From Alkaliphilus metalliredigens QYMF (lineage in GTDB: Bacteria; Bacillota; Clostridia; Peptostreptococcales; Natronincolaceae), in assembly GCF_000016985.1 (NCBI RefSeq), contig NC_009633.1, positions 4,865,567 to 4,929,566 of the forward strand: a DNA stretch of 64,000 bases, read 5' to 3'. Both the position numbers and the translations under genes were made by a program. Below, in pieces: positions 1 to 8,467 of this stretch. Below the pieces are notes generated by a model that saw only the letters and a program-made list of their open reading frames with translations, had not been told where the DNA came from and made no database searches. Position 1 is the first letter of the stretch. Each line of letters begins with the position of its first letter.

Positions 1-1265
1 ATATAGGTTTCATAGTCATCACTTGGATATGTCTGTATATCAATCCTGTACCCAGGGTTCTCCCGCTGGAATTGGCCTGCTGCTACTTCAAGTGCTCTAT
101 TGGATCCAGGAACTGAAATCGTAATGACTTCTTGAGTTTGTACGATGCTGTCTCCACTCTGTATTGAGTACTTATACAATTCATATTTTATAAAGTCTGC
201 AGAATCAACGGTTGCTTCACTAGCCCCACCTTTCATCACAGGTTGGTCAGAAGAATTACTATCTGGGGTATCTTGGGTATTTGGAGTATTTCCTCCAGAT
301 CCCATGTTGATTCTCCCTGGGTCTGCAGGTACCGATGTAGTGGACACATAGATATTGCCCTCGCCATCAATACTCATATCAGAAATATTATATCCGCTGG
401 CCATAATGGTGTAGGATTTGAAATCTATAGCAGTCCCCATGAGGTTTCCCGAGGAATCATATTTGGTAATGTCTTGGCTAGTTAGATAGTATATACTTTC
501 ATCCTCTTTTGAAAACCTAATTCTATTGACTCCCATCATAGAGATTCCACTTGAATTCTGACCTGATAAATCAATGGACCAAATGGGATTGCCCGTTGAA
601 GCATCTAATTTTTCAATACTTCTCTTCCCCATGATGAGGCTTGCTGCAATAATATTACCCTCGGAATCGATATCAATACTTTCGTATCCTTCGGATCCCA
701 AGGTTTTTACCGGCTGTCCCTCCTTGTCAAGGACTTGAATACTCTTTGAAGGATCTGATATGTAAATATTCCCATTACCATCTACTGCGATATCAGAAAA
801 ACCCATACTTTGCATTCTGACACTTCCGCTACTTCCGGTATTTGAAACGGTCCCAAGGTCAACAGTCTTTAGGGTATCTCCTTGGGGACTGATTACTGTA
901 AGTTTTTGTGAAGTATTGTCACCTTGGGTTTCTGCTGTCACCGCATAAATGTTGTCCTCTTCATCAAGGGTAAATGCTCTGACATTTCCCAAAAAGCTGA
1001 TTGAATCACCTACTGGGTTACCTTCCTGATCTAAGGTTACAAATCCAGAATTTGTTCCATAGCCCCTGTCAAAAATCACCAGTTGGTTTTGAGAATTAAC
1101 TCGGCCCCCCCCTGGCCACATAAGGTCTGAATGAATTCCTATTTCCATTTCTGAATATGTATCCACACTTTGTTGTTGAGAAACGTTGCTATTCCCCATC
1201 CCGCAAGCTGCAAGGCTCACTGTAATCATCACTACCATTAATAGACACATTATTTTTTTCAACAT
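1..1265 (-). CDS. Lipoprotein with beta-propeller and solute-binding domain (partial)
   Basis: This gene runs off the left edge; 421 codons are visible. It starts with a lipoprotein signal peptide (MLKKIMCLLMVVM, then a LAAC lipobox, Cys 21). Four or more propeller-like repeats with the pattern D-G-N-I-Y follow (for example IAVDGNGNIYISD, MSIDGEGNIYVST). Near the window edge the sequence changes to ITISVPGSNRALEVAAGQF, which resembles the start of a family 1 extracellular solute-binding protein. I infer a membrane-tethered binding protein for the sugar-type permeases upstream. The start has a GGAAAG ribosome site and lies 77 bases inside the 3' end of the preceding gene. The frame is open throughout. 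The propeller-binding-domain fusion is inferred from sequence pattern only. Confidence 0.75.
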   Translation of the reverse strand, partial: MLKKIMCLLMVVMITVSLAACGMGNSNVSQQQSVDTYSEMEIGIHSDLMWPGGGRVNSQNQLVIFDRGYGTNSGFVTLDQEGNPVGDSISFLGNVRAFTLDEEDNIYAVTAETQGDNTSQKLTVISPQGDTLKTVDLGTVSNTGSSGSVRMQSMGFSDIAVDGNGNIYISDPSKSIQVLDKEGQPVKTLGSEGYESIDIDSEGNIIAASLIMGKRSIEKLDASTGNPIWSIDLSGQNSSGISMMGVNRIRFSKEDESIYYLTSQDITKYDSSGNLMGTAIDFKSYTIMASGYNISDMSIDGEGNIYVSTTSVPADPGRINMGSGGNTPNTQDTPDSNSSDQPVMKGGASEATVDSADFIKYELYKYSIQSGDSIVQTQEVITISVPGSNRALEVAAGQFQRENPGYRIDIQTYPSDDYETY

Positions 1266-2661
1266 TTTTTACATCACTTTCCTTTCGATTTGTAATTTGC
1301 AAAATATTTAAAAATATAAAAGCCCAGGCCACTAGAATACTTTTCACATCCAGTATAAAGGGCAGTTTTATCATAAAAGCTACCACAGCTAGCATACCCA
1401 GAGAAAGAAGAAAGAACAAAGCAAATATTAATGTAAGTCTATTTGAATCCACATTTAATGTTTTAATCTCTCGGAAGCCGGTATATAAAAGTAGGGAGCC
1501 CAACACAATAGAAATCCAAAAAAGCAGGCTCACCATTATATTAGTAGCATTAAGAATCAACTCGGATTGGGGTGGGACATAACCCATATCTTGTATACCA
1601 CCTTGAATGACGCTTTTAATCAAATCCAAATAATAGGAAATATTGATTAACTCATCAGGAATATAATGAGATGGAATATAGGGGCTGAATCTAATTCCTA
1701 GCCAAAACAATATAATTCCTAATGATACCCCTGTCATTTCAAAGAAGCAGGTTGCGATTATCCTTCGATGGTACTTAATCACATTTGTCAAATAATCCGT
1801 CTTACACCCATCTCTTATCAATGAATATAACTTTATGATTAAGTTCTTAGCATGCACCATCAATATAAAAATTGATATCATTCCAATAATAAATACGAAG
1901 AGAAGTAACAATTGTTCCATTAATTCATACCTCAAATTAAAGTCAATGATATTATAATTTGAAGGGTTTTGCCCTATTTGCCTTAGGGCAGTTGATACAT
2001 TGGTGACATTCTCATCCAACCTTCCAGCATTGTCAGTCTTTATCTGGAGAGCCGTAATCCGAGACGTACTATCTATATCTAATATGACTTCACTTGGTAT
2101 ATATACCTTCGGCAAGCCTTCATCCGTTACTTTTTCAATAAGGGTATCATCCTTTTTCACAACCCCAATGATCCTAAAGACGTTACCAAAGATATCAATA
2201 TTTTTTCCTGTGGCGTTTACTGTTTTAAATAATTTCCAGGCCAACTCCTCATCGATTACTGCAACCATTGCCCCTTCTTCTTCCTGTTGCCGTGTAATAA
2301 AGCTTCCCTCTTCAATCATTAAGCCATAAAACAGAGGGTACATGTGATCTACACCCGTTAGTCTGACAGGTAGAGTGGAACTGTCGTTGGAAACCGATGT
2401 ATTGATACTACCTGACTGTACAGTATAGCTGATTTCTTCTGTTGCAAGCTCCCTTTTCAGCCTTTTTATATCATCAATTGAAAAGGCATTGATACCCTGA
2501 AGATCTATGTGGTTCTTAACAGACACCAACACCTTTTCCATGGAATAGTCTCCATTCAACTGAGAAGATTCTACAACCAGCCCATTTCCAAGGACAATCA
2601 ATGAAAGCATCAATAAAATTCCTGAGAAGGTTAGAATCCATGCAACTTTTCTTTTTCTCAT
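1189..2661 (-). CDS. MacB-like membrane protein (ABC permease type)
   Basis: A 490-residue protein with one N-terminal membrane segment, an extracytoplasmic domain of about 200 residues and several C-terminal membrane segments. The outer domain has a MacB-periplasmic-core feel: VAVIDEELAWKLF followed by GKNIDIFGNVFRIIGVVKKD. This topology matches MacB/FtsX-type permeases that act with a cytoplasmic ATPase and, often, an HlyD-type adaptor. The adaptor is the next gene upstream (2676-4055), but no ATPase is present in the visible operon. The start has GGAGTGAG at good spacing. Its last 77 bases overlap the lipoprotein gene. The family call is by motif; the substrate is unknown. Confidence 0.6.
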   Translation of the reverse strand: MRKRKVAWILTFSGILLMLSLIVLGNGLVVESSQLNGDYSMEKVLVSVKNHIDLQGINAFSIDDIKRLKRELATEEISYTVQSGSINTSVSNDSSTLPVRLTGVDHMYPLFYGLMIEEGSFITRQQEEEGAMVAVIDEELAWKLFKTVNATGKNIDIFGNVFRIIGVVKKDDTLIEKVTDEGLPKVYIPSEVILDIDSTSRITALQIKTDNAGRLDENVTNVSTALRQIGQNPSNYNIIDFNLRYELMEQLLLLFVFIIGMISIFILMVHAKNLIIKLYSLIRDGCKTDYLTNVIKYHRRIIATCFFEMTGVSLGIILFWLGIRFSPYIPSHYIPDELINISYYLDLIKSVIQGGIQDMGYVPPQSELILNATNIMVSLLFWISIVLGSLLLYTGFREIKTLNVDSNRLTLIFALFFLLSLGMLAVVAFMIKLPFILDVKSILVAWAFIFLNILQITNRKESDVKNVEKNNVSINGSDDYSEPCSLRDGE

Positions 2662-2675
2662 GATAATCTCACTCC

Positions 2676-4055
2676 TTAATTGACCAGCATGACTCGCGAG
2701 CCGTTGGATAACGGTTTATTACTATTAGAAACAACCTGATCTCTAGAGCTTATGCCACTCAAAACTGCGGTTTTTATATTATCGGATTCACCGATGCTGA
2801 CAGATACTTTTTCTACATAAAATTCATTTCCAAGTGGACCCTCCCTCTCTTTAAGTACATATACAAAATCTCCATCACTATCTTGGCCTACTGCTGAATT
2901 GGACACTAGCACATTATAAGATCCAATATTTTTTCTTATACTTGCTGTTCCAATTTCTCCACCAATCAACTCATCAGAGTCAATGTCAATGATAACATCC
3001 TTTTTCACACCAATTTCTTGCTGGTTATCTCTAATTTGATTTACTTTCCCTTGTATATTCCTATTGTTTAATGAATTTATTGATATTTCAGCTGTATCAC
3101 CCACTTCCAGATATTCCCCTGCACTTATATTAACAGTGGCAATAAATTGAAATCCTCCTTGGATATCTGCAATTTTGTATAGTGGTTGAGAAGTATTTGC
3201 CGTCATACCCTCTGAATAATACAACTCTGTAACGATACCATCACTGGGAGCCGTCACCGTACCCATGTTGATTTCCTTCGCTAACTCAGCTATTCTTCTC
3301 TCTGCCATATCTATGTCTAACTTTGTGATTTCGATATCTCGGTTGTTGTTTTCAATATCTCTATTGTTATTTTCAATATCTCTGTTATTCTCTCTTATTG
3401 CTTTATCCCTATTGTTTTTTGCTAACTCATAGTCCATCCTAGCACTGTCAAGACTCATTTTTGCATCGGCCAGTTCATTTGCAGATATAGCACCTACTTC
3501 ATCATAAAGAACTTTATTATTATCGTAATTTCGCTGGGCCTTATCTACATTCTGCTGGGCAGTTTGAATTGCTTTGTCTAGGTTCATCAAATCCTCTGGC
3601 AAATTGGATTCTTTGAGCTTTTCGCCAGCTTGTATGAGCTTTTCAAGATGTAATTTTTTCTGGGTATATTGATCCTGCTGATCCTTCAATTGATTTTCTA
3701 TATCAGCTGTGTCCAATGTTAACAGTGTTTGCCCTTGATAAACTTCGTCCCCAACCTCCACCATAACTCCCGTCACCCTCATACTGGTATGAACATACAA
3801 ATCGCGGATTGTTTTTGCCACTACATTCCCGGTATCTGTCACTTCCTTCATAAGTGCCCCACTTGTAGGCGTTTCATATGTTACCTTTGGCAGTGTCAAG
3901 TTATTTATGGTTTTTGAAAAAAAGGTTAAAAAAAGCATTACCATAAGAAATATTACCGTCGCCTTTCCGATTATCTTTCTTTTCTCGATATTTGCATTTG
4001 CATCCGCATCTAATGCCTTCATATTCTTTGCCATACCTCCAATTCTAATTTTCAT
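2676..4055 (-). CDS. HlyD/RND-type membrane-fusion adaptor
   Basis: A 459-residue periplasmic-adaptor-like protein. One membrane segment (about residues 30-50) is followed by a biotinyl-lipoyl half (VMVEVGDEVYQGQTLLTL), a long coiled-coil hairpin (about 130-260), the second lipoyl half (MGTVTAPSDGIVTELYYSEG) and beta-barrel domains. In Gram-positive bacteria such adaptors work with MacB-type ABC transporters, which fits the neighbour at 1189-2661. The coiled coil contains three near-identical 7-residue units (NNRDIEN type) encoded by 21-base repeats. The start is uncertain: a GGAGGT lies inside the gene just before internal Met codons at residues 8 and 12, so the protein may be slightly shorter. 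Confidence 0.8.
   Translation of the reverse strand: MKIRIGGMAKNMKALDADANANIEKRKIIGKATVIFLMVMLFLTFFSKTINNLTLPKVTYETPTSGALMKEVTDTGNVVAKTIRDLYVHTSMRVTGVMVEVGDEVYQGQTLLTLDTADIENQLKDQQDQYTQKKLHLEKLIQAGEKLKESNLPEDLMNLDKAIQTAQQNVDKAQRNYDNNKVLYDEVGAISANELADAKMSLDSARMDYELAKNNRDKAIRENNRDIENNNRDIENNNRDIEITKLDIDMAERRIAELAKEINMGTVTAPSDGIVTELYYSEGMTANTSQPLYKIADIQGGFQFIATVNISAGEYLEVGDTAEISINSLNNRNIQGKVNQIRDNQQEIGVKKDVIIDIDSDELIGGEIGTASIRKNIGSYNVLVSNSAVGQDSDGDFVYVLKEREGPLGNEFYVEKVSVSIGESDNIKTAVLSGISSRDQVVSNSNKPLSNGSRVMLVN
3330..3392 (-). repeat. Three 21-base tandem units in the adaptor coiled coil
   Basis: Three consecutive 21-base units on the plus strand begin ttcRatatct (3330-3350, 3351-3371, 3372-3392). 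They encode repeated N-N-R-D-I-E-N heptads within the coiled-coil hairpin. The length keeps the reading frame and the heptad phase, so copy-number change would lengthen the hairpin without breaking it. Confidence 0.8.
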
Positions 4056-4090
4056 TAATCTAATTTCTATGCCTTAAAAGACTACCTATA

Positions 4091-4990
4091 TCAACCCTTA
4101 AGTCCGGAAAGTTGAATCCCTTTCACCAGGTAGTTCTCTCCATAAAGGAAAATCAACAACATCGGTAGCATATAAATCGTCGACGCAGCAAAAGCAATCC
4201 CCATCTCCCCTTGGTTGATGTTCGACAGATAAACTGACAACGGATGCATATTCACGTCCTGCAGAAATATTAACGGTTGCTCCACCATATTCCAGTTATC
4301 TATAAAAACCAAAATAGAAAGTGCAGCAAGTGCTGTTTTTGACATGGGAAGGATAATACCAAAAAAAATCTTAAACTGGCTGGCTCCATCCATCTTTGCA
4401 GATTCGATATAAGCATCCGGAATGTATACCATAAACTGCCTCATTAAAAAAACACCAAATGTACCAAATATGCCAGGCAGTATGATGGATGAATAACTTC
4501 CTATAAGCCCCAATTGGTTGGCCATGATATAATTGGGAACCAGCGTGACCTGGAAGGGCATCATCATGACAATAATATAGGTAAAGAACAGCTTATCGCG
4601 GAAAACAAACTCTATTTTGGCAAAAGCGTATGCGGCCATAGATGCAACAAGCATCTGCCCCAATATGATTGGAACGACTATTATCGCTGAATTCCAAAAC
4701 TTGATAAGAAACGAGGTCCTTTCAATAAGAGCCGTATAGTACTGTGTGATAGTCACCCTGTCTGGTATTAGTTTTACATTGGCATACTTGCTAGAGAATA
4801 CATTTTCCTCTTGACTTGAGTTGTTTGAAGTTACCATACTGTAACTGGTTTCTATTTCTTGTTCGCTCATAAAAGAATTGGTAATTGTCAGTACAAGAGG
4901 AAATAGAACCACGACAACCATAGCAAACAGTATAACTGATAGAACTGTCTTTCCAAGTCTTTTCTTTATATACCGCCTCATCTGCATCAC
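4091..4990 (-). CDS. Carbohydrate-type ABC permease, MalG family
   Basis: An inner-membrane permease of 299 residues with about six membrane segments. The cytoplasmic loop that docks the ATPase is clear: ESAKMDGASQFKIFFGIILP, the EAA motif of binding-protein-dependent importers. It pairs with the MalF-type permease just upstream (stop-to-start gap of 4 bases). The insertion SYSMVTSNNSSQEENVFSS after the first membrane segment gives a longer outer loop than the family norm. Start is GTG at 4990 (or ATG at 4987) behind AGGAGG. The substrate cannot be read from sequence. Confidence 0.88.
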   Translation of the reverse strand: MMQMRRYIKKRLGKTVLSVILFAMVVVVLFPLVLTITNSFMSEQEIETSYSMVTSNNSSQEENVFSSKYANVKLIPDRVTITQYYTALIERTSFLIKFWNSAIIVVPIILGQMLVASMAAYAFAKIEFVFRDKLFFTYIIVMMMPFQVTLVPNYIMANQLGLIGSYSSIILPGIFGTFGVFLMRQFMVYIPDAYIESAKMDGASQFKIFFGIILPMSKTALAALSILVFIDNWNMVEQPLIFLQDVNMHPLSVYLSNINQGEMGIAFAASTIYMLPMLLIFLYGENYLVKGIQLSGLKG

Positions 4991-4994
4991 TTCA

Positions 4995-5873
4995 TCATCC
5001 TCCTATTGTACTGCTCACTTTTCTTTCAATCTTGAATAATAATAATACCAGTATGTAAATGAAAATAGCCATAATAAAAGCAGCCGATGTAAGCATCTGG
5101 TAATCTAAGGATGCAAACTTGTTGTTCATATAATGCTGCAACATATAGATGCTATCATGAGGATATGCACCTGAAATCAAATACACCTCCCTGAACACCT
5201 TAAAAGAATTGATGATGGACATTACAAATACAAAAAACGTAGTAGGCGTAAGATAAACCAAAGTGATACTGGTAAACTTGCGCCAATTGCTGGCTCCGTC
5301 AATATCAGCTGCTTCATAATACTCTAATGGTATATTCTGAAGGCCTGCCAAGAAAAGTACCATATTATACCCGATATTCTTCCATAAATAGAGTATCACA
5401 ACTATCATCCTGGCAAAATCAGTCTTCATCCAGTCTATAGGTGATAATCCAAGCCATATAATAAAAGCATTGAGGGATCCATTCATATCAAACAATATCT
5501 GCCACACCAGAACTACCGATGCCACTGGAACCACCAAGGGTATAATAAATCCCATACGTATAATATTCCTACCATAAATTTTCCTATTAAGCAGTAGCGC
5601 AAGACCCAGGGAAAATAGAATATTGAGCGGGACAGCGATCACCGTAAAAATAAGGGTATTATATCCCGCTTTTTGAAAAACAGGATTCTTTATGAGTTCG
5701 ATATAGTTTGCCAATCCAACAAAACTGCCACCAATGGGACTGTCTACAAATGAGTAATAAAGCCCTCCTATAAATGGTATGAAGAAAAAAATCAAAAACC
5801 CAATAAGACTTGGTGCCAGAAATAATAGTGCCGTTTTATTATCATATTTTTTTCCTGTATTTAATACTGACAT
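4995..5873 (-). CDS. Carbohydrate-type ABC permease, MalF/UgpA family
   Basis: First gene of the operon. I choose the ATG at 5873 (or 5876), which follows an AGGGGGA ribosome site. The longer open frame back to a TTG at 5975 would run through the operator and the transcription start, so it is unlikely. The 292-residue product has six membrane segments and the EAA loop EYYEAADIDGASNWRKF. It should form the membrane channel with the MalG-type partner downstream and take substrate from the lipoprotein at the operon end. The ATPase is not in the visible part and may be shared or encoded further left. Confidence 0.87.
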   Translation of the reverse strand: MSVLNTGKKYDNKTALLFLAPSLIGFLIFFFIPFIGGLYYSFVDSPIGGSFVGLANYIELIKNPVFQKAGYNTLIFTVIAVPLNILFSLGLALLLNRKIYGRNIIRMGFIIPLVVPVASVVLVWQILFDMNGSLNAFIIWLGLSPIDWMKTDFARMIVVILYLWKNIGYNMVLFLAGLQNIPLEYYEAADIDGASNWRKFTSITLVYLTPTTFFVFVMSIINSFKVFREVYLISGAYPHDSIYMLQHYMNNKFASLDYQMLTSAAFIMAIFIYILVLLLFKIERKVSSTIGG

Positions 5874-5948
5874 CATCCATCCCCCTGTGGTATCCTTCAC
5901 TTTGAAGCCATATACCTTATTTTGATTATGTACATACATCTTCCTTTT

Positions 5949-6027
5949 ATGACTATTGATATAGTCATATTGCAATTAAATACTATCAGAGTAGTCATCA
6001 CTTGTCAATGACTATTCTGATAGTTGT
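5949..6027. promoter_or_regulatory. Three palindromic operators over the promoter
   Basis: Three copies of ATGACTAT-N4-ATAGTCAT: a perfect 20-base palindrome at 5949-5968, and degenerate copies at 5979-5998 and 6008-6027. The centres are 30 and 29 bases apart, about three helical turns. The middle copy overlaps the -10, the outer copy sits just behind the -35 and the perfect copy lies downstream of the start point. This is the arrangement of a repressed promoter. No regulator gene is adjacent. Confidence 0.8.
5980..6008 (-). promoter_or_regulatory. Sigma-A promoter of the permease/adaptor operon
   Basis: Minus-strand -35 TTGACA (6003-6008) and -10 TAGTAT (5980-5985) are separated by exactly 17 bases. 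The promoter lies about 105 bases upstream of the preferred start of the first permease gene and is covered by the palindromic operators. Confidence 0.8.
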
Positions 6028-6073
6028 CAAAAATAATTAATCATTCATTATAGTGAAGTTTTATTTACTGCTA

Positions 6074-6104
6074 TCTCAATCAACAATAGAGATTACGATT
6101 GAGA
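6074..6104 (-). terminator. Weak hairpin after the ABC exporter operon
   Basis: An inverted repeat (TCTCAATC at 6074-6081, GATTGAGA at 6097-6104) lies just past the ATPase stop codon. It lacks a proper T-run, so the terminator function is uncertain. Confidence 0.3.
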
Positions 6105-6109
6105 CTCCA

Positions 6110-6778
6110 CTATTTCATTAAAAGTAGTTTTCCACCATTCATACCCCATACTTCATCCGCAACAGAAGATACCTTTTTGGAGTGGGTAACGATTATTACA
6201 CATTTACCTTCATTATGGGCCAGCGAAGTTAATATAGATAAAATGTTCTCTTCCGTTTCAATATCTAAGTTCCCAGTGGGTTCATCTGCAATGATAATGT
6301 CAGGATTATGAGATAAAGCTCTTGCAATACCAACTCGCTGTTGTTCGCCGCCGGAAAGTTTGAGGATTTTACGGTCAGCGGTTTCTTTATTAATTCCAAC
6401 TTTTTCAAGCAGCTTATAAGCGACTTTTTTCTTATTATTTTCCTTTGTTTTGCTAATGCACATCGACAACACAATATTTTCAACAGCTGTTGCGTTTGTC
6501 AAAAGATTATAACCCTGAAAAATAACGCCAATACTTTCAGCTCTGTATTTATCACGGTCAATCTGTGAAAGTGGATTGCCGCCAAAACTTATTGTACCGT
6601 CCGTACAATTATCAAGCCCTGAAATAAGAGATAAGAGGGTAGTCTTTCCTGAACCTGACTTGCCCATAATCACGTAGAGCTTACCACTGTTAAACTCCGC
6701 CGAAACTTTTTTTAATACGGTTTTTGTTGTGCCGCTGTATTTATAGGATACATTTTCTATTGTTAAAAGACTCATCAT
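6110..6778 (-). CDS. ABC transporter ATPase, MacB/LolD/Vex2-like
   Basis: A cytoplasmic ATPase of 222 residues with Walker A (GKSGSGKTTLL), signature LSGGEQQR, Walker B (IIIADEPT) and the switch His (VTHS). The LolD/MacB subgroup serves FtsX-type permeases, and the partner permease lies directly upstream. I prefer the ATG at 6778 behind AAGGTG; the open frame could begin at a GTG at 6787, which sits inside that ribosome site. It forms the exporter with the 6789-8201 product and is probably controlled by the two-component system at 8.5-10.3 kb. Confidence 0.9.
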   Translation of the reverse strand: MMSLLTIENVSYKYSGTTKTVLKKVSAEFNSGKLYVIMGKSGSGKTTLLSLISGLDNCTDGTISFGGNPLSQIDRDKYRAESIGVIFQGYNLLTNATAVENIVLSMCISKTKENNKKKVAYKLLEKVGINKETADRKILKLSGGEQQRVGIARALSHNPDIIIADEPTGNLDIETEENILSILTSLAHNEGKCVIIVTHSKKVSSVADEVWGMNGGKLLLMK

Positions 6779-6788
6779 AGTATTCACC

Positions 6789-8201
6789 TTAATTCCTTTC
6801 TGAAAGTATCTTTATAGGCTCGTATTTTGTGATATACATGATACCAGCAACGCTTGATATACCTGCAAGAATAAGAGAGATTAAAATAATCTGTGTAATG
6901 GCGTCCGCACTTAAATTTACCTGAAGTTCTGAAAGTGGTTTAACGTCTGATGAAAATGTTGGAGCTCCAAGTCCTGTTCTACCCGACGATGGCACGCCGC
7001 CATTTGTATTACTGTTTTCTTCAGCAAGTTCAATTTGACCTGCAAGCATGCTATCCGCCACAGGTTGCGATGCCGCTAATCCTACGCCTAAACCAAGCAC
7101 CAGGCATATCACTGTGATAACAAGCATTTCTGTAAGCAGTCCAAAAGCTACCTTAGCTTTTTTCATACCCATTGCACGAAGGACACCGATTTCGTATTTA
7201 CGTTCTCGAATCGCAAGACTTGATAAAAGAATAAGAACCATTGAACCGAAAATCAAAACAACAATCAAGAACGTATTTGTTACCCCGGCAAGTCCTTCAA
7301 CAGGGCCTACAACTTTTTTATATCCGGCTTCGTCAGTGACAACATTGTAATAATCAGCCAATCCCTTTTCCCTGAGTTCTTTTTCATAAGCAGGAAGCAG
7401 TGTGGGATCTTTCAAAAAATATTGCACCGAAACACGTCCGTGTACATTAAACATTTCCATATTAACGGCCGTATCAAAACCGGTAAGAATCTCGTTATTT
7501 CTATTTTCCATCGAAGATATTACTTCAAGATTTGAACCAAGCATAGTATTGTCCATATAAATACCTGTAATAGTCAAGCTATGGGTCATTGGGTCATTTT
7601 TGTAATAACTGTCCACTTCAATGGTGTCACCAACGGATAAGTTGTTAAGGTCTGCGTATTGTTGGCTGACAATACATTCATTGAGATTTTTATACATTTC
7701 ACCGCTGGTAATTTTACGTGTTGAATTTTTGAAATCTTTGTCTGCTTCTGGGTTATCTGTCGCAATGATTTTACCTTTTAATGGGACTGTTTCAGGGTTT
7801 TTTGTTCCATCCGCCCTTATTGCGCCGCTTATAAAATCAGAAATAAAATCATCCATTTCACTTTCACTAAGTGAAGACAGCTTTCTCGGTGAAATATCAA
7901 TTGTTGCCGAAAAGTTTGCGCTCTGCAACAAATCAGACTTTCCAAATTCTATTTGCTGCTGGGGCGTGAGTTCTTTGTAGCTCTCAGCTACTTTTTTGTT
8001 TTGAAGCATTTCAAAATTGGTTTCAATAGAAACCTCCGAACCAAATCTCGACTTATAATCTGCAATGATAGCCGATGTTGTTGTGTTAATGATAATAGAC
8101 ACGGCTGTTGTGAGAATGATGGCAAAAATGATAATTGCCATTAAAATGTTTCTGCCCTTATTTCTTCCGATGTTCTTTACGGCATTTGCAATAATATACA
8201 T
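6789..8201 (-). CDS. FtsX/MacB-type ABC permease (Vex-like)
   Basis: A 470-residue permease: N-terminal membrane segment (MAIIIFAIILTTAVSIII), an outer domain of roughly 250 residues, then three membrane segments with the FtsX-type loop IRERKYEIGVLRAMGMKKAKV. The family exports peptides or lipids, or senses antimicrobial peptides, together with an ATPase such as the adjacent 6110-6778 gene. Ribosome site AAAGGAG at good spacing. The single long outer domain and the neighbouring kinase/regulator pair resemble Vex/Vnc-type modules. Codons are somewhat richer in G and C than in the flanking housekeeping genes, so the module may have been acquired. Confidence 0.85.
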   Translation of the reverse strand: MYIIANAVKNIGRNKGRNILMAIIIFAIILTTAVSIIINTTTSAIIADYKSRFGSEVSIETNFEMLQNKKVAESYKELTPQQQIEFGKSDLLQSANFSATIDISPRKLSSLSESEMDDFISDFISGAIRADGTKNPETVPLKGKIIATDNPEADKDFKNSTRKITSGEMYKNLNECIVSQQYADLNNLSVGDTIEVDSYYKNDPMTHSLTITGIYMDNTMLGSNLEVISSMENRNNEILTGFDTAVNMEMFNVHGRVSVQYFLKDPTLLPAYEKELREKGLADYYNVVTDEAGYKKVVGPVEGLAGVTNTFLIVVLIFGSMVLILLSSLAIRERKYEIGVLRAMGMKKAKVAFGLLTEMLVITVICLVLGLGVGLAASQPVADSMLAGQIELAEENSNTNGGVPSSGRTGLGAPTFSSDVKPLSELQVNLSADAITQIILISLILAGISSVAGIMYITKYEPIKILSERN

Positions 8202-8246
8202 TGTTTGTTCGCTCCTTTAATCAGTATTTGTCTGTCCACATGACAT

Positions 8247-8280
8247 AGTGTAGCATATGGATTGTTAGGTTTTCGTTAGG
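8247..8280 (-). promoter_or_regulatory. Promoter with response-regulator box 1
   Basis: The plus strand reads GATTGTTAG-N5-CGTTAGG at 8260-8280. On the transcribed strand this is a pair of CTAAC direct repeats. Seven bases follow, then a -10 TACACT (8247-8252), about 46 bases upstream of the permease start. A direct-repeat box replacing the -35 is typical of OmpR-family activation. Confidence 0.7.
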
Positions 8281-8348
8281 TTATAAAGAGAGGATTATTT
8301 GTTTCATTTTATCTTCTTCTTTATAATTTTATTTGTAAGCCCGTACTC

Positions 8349-8382
8349 AGTATAAAGGAATGATTGTTAGATTAACGTTAGG
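8349..8382 (-). promoter_or_regulatory. Promoter with response-regulator box 2
   Basis: A second copy of the same box, at 8362-8382, again has seven bases before a -10 TATACT (8349-8354). The box-to--10 spacing is identical to box 1. The two promoters lie in tandem in front of the exporter genes, and this one would give a leader of about 140 bases. Confidence 0.7.
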
Positions 8383-8398
8383 GAATAGCATAACGCAC

Positions 8399-8433
8399 AA
8401 AAAAGACGGACAACTTCCTTCGTTGACCGTCTT
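8399..8433 (-). terminator. Terminator after the kinase gene
   Basis: The minus strand folds AAGACGG-t-CAAC, loop of seven, GTTG-t-CCGTCTT followed by a T-run. It lies 35 bases past the kinase stop and separates the two-component operon from the exporter operon. Confidence 0.85.
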
Positions 8434-8467
8434 GTAATTTGCGTGGAAATGCTGTGAAATTATTCTT

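Noticed and set aside
5874..5975. Longer N-terminus for the first permease from a TTG at 5975.
   Set aside because: It would cover the perfect operator and lie in the promoter's initial transcribed region without a ribosome site; ATG 5873 or 5876 has AGGGGGA.
8292..8318. An 8-codon frame (MKQIILSL) in the leader between the two exporter promoters.
   Set aside because: There is no clear ribosome site and such short frames are expected by chance.
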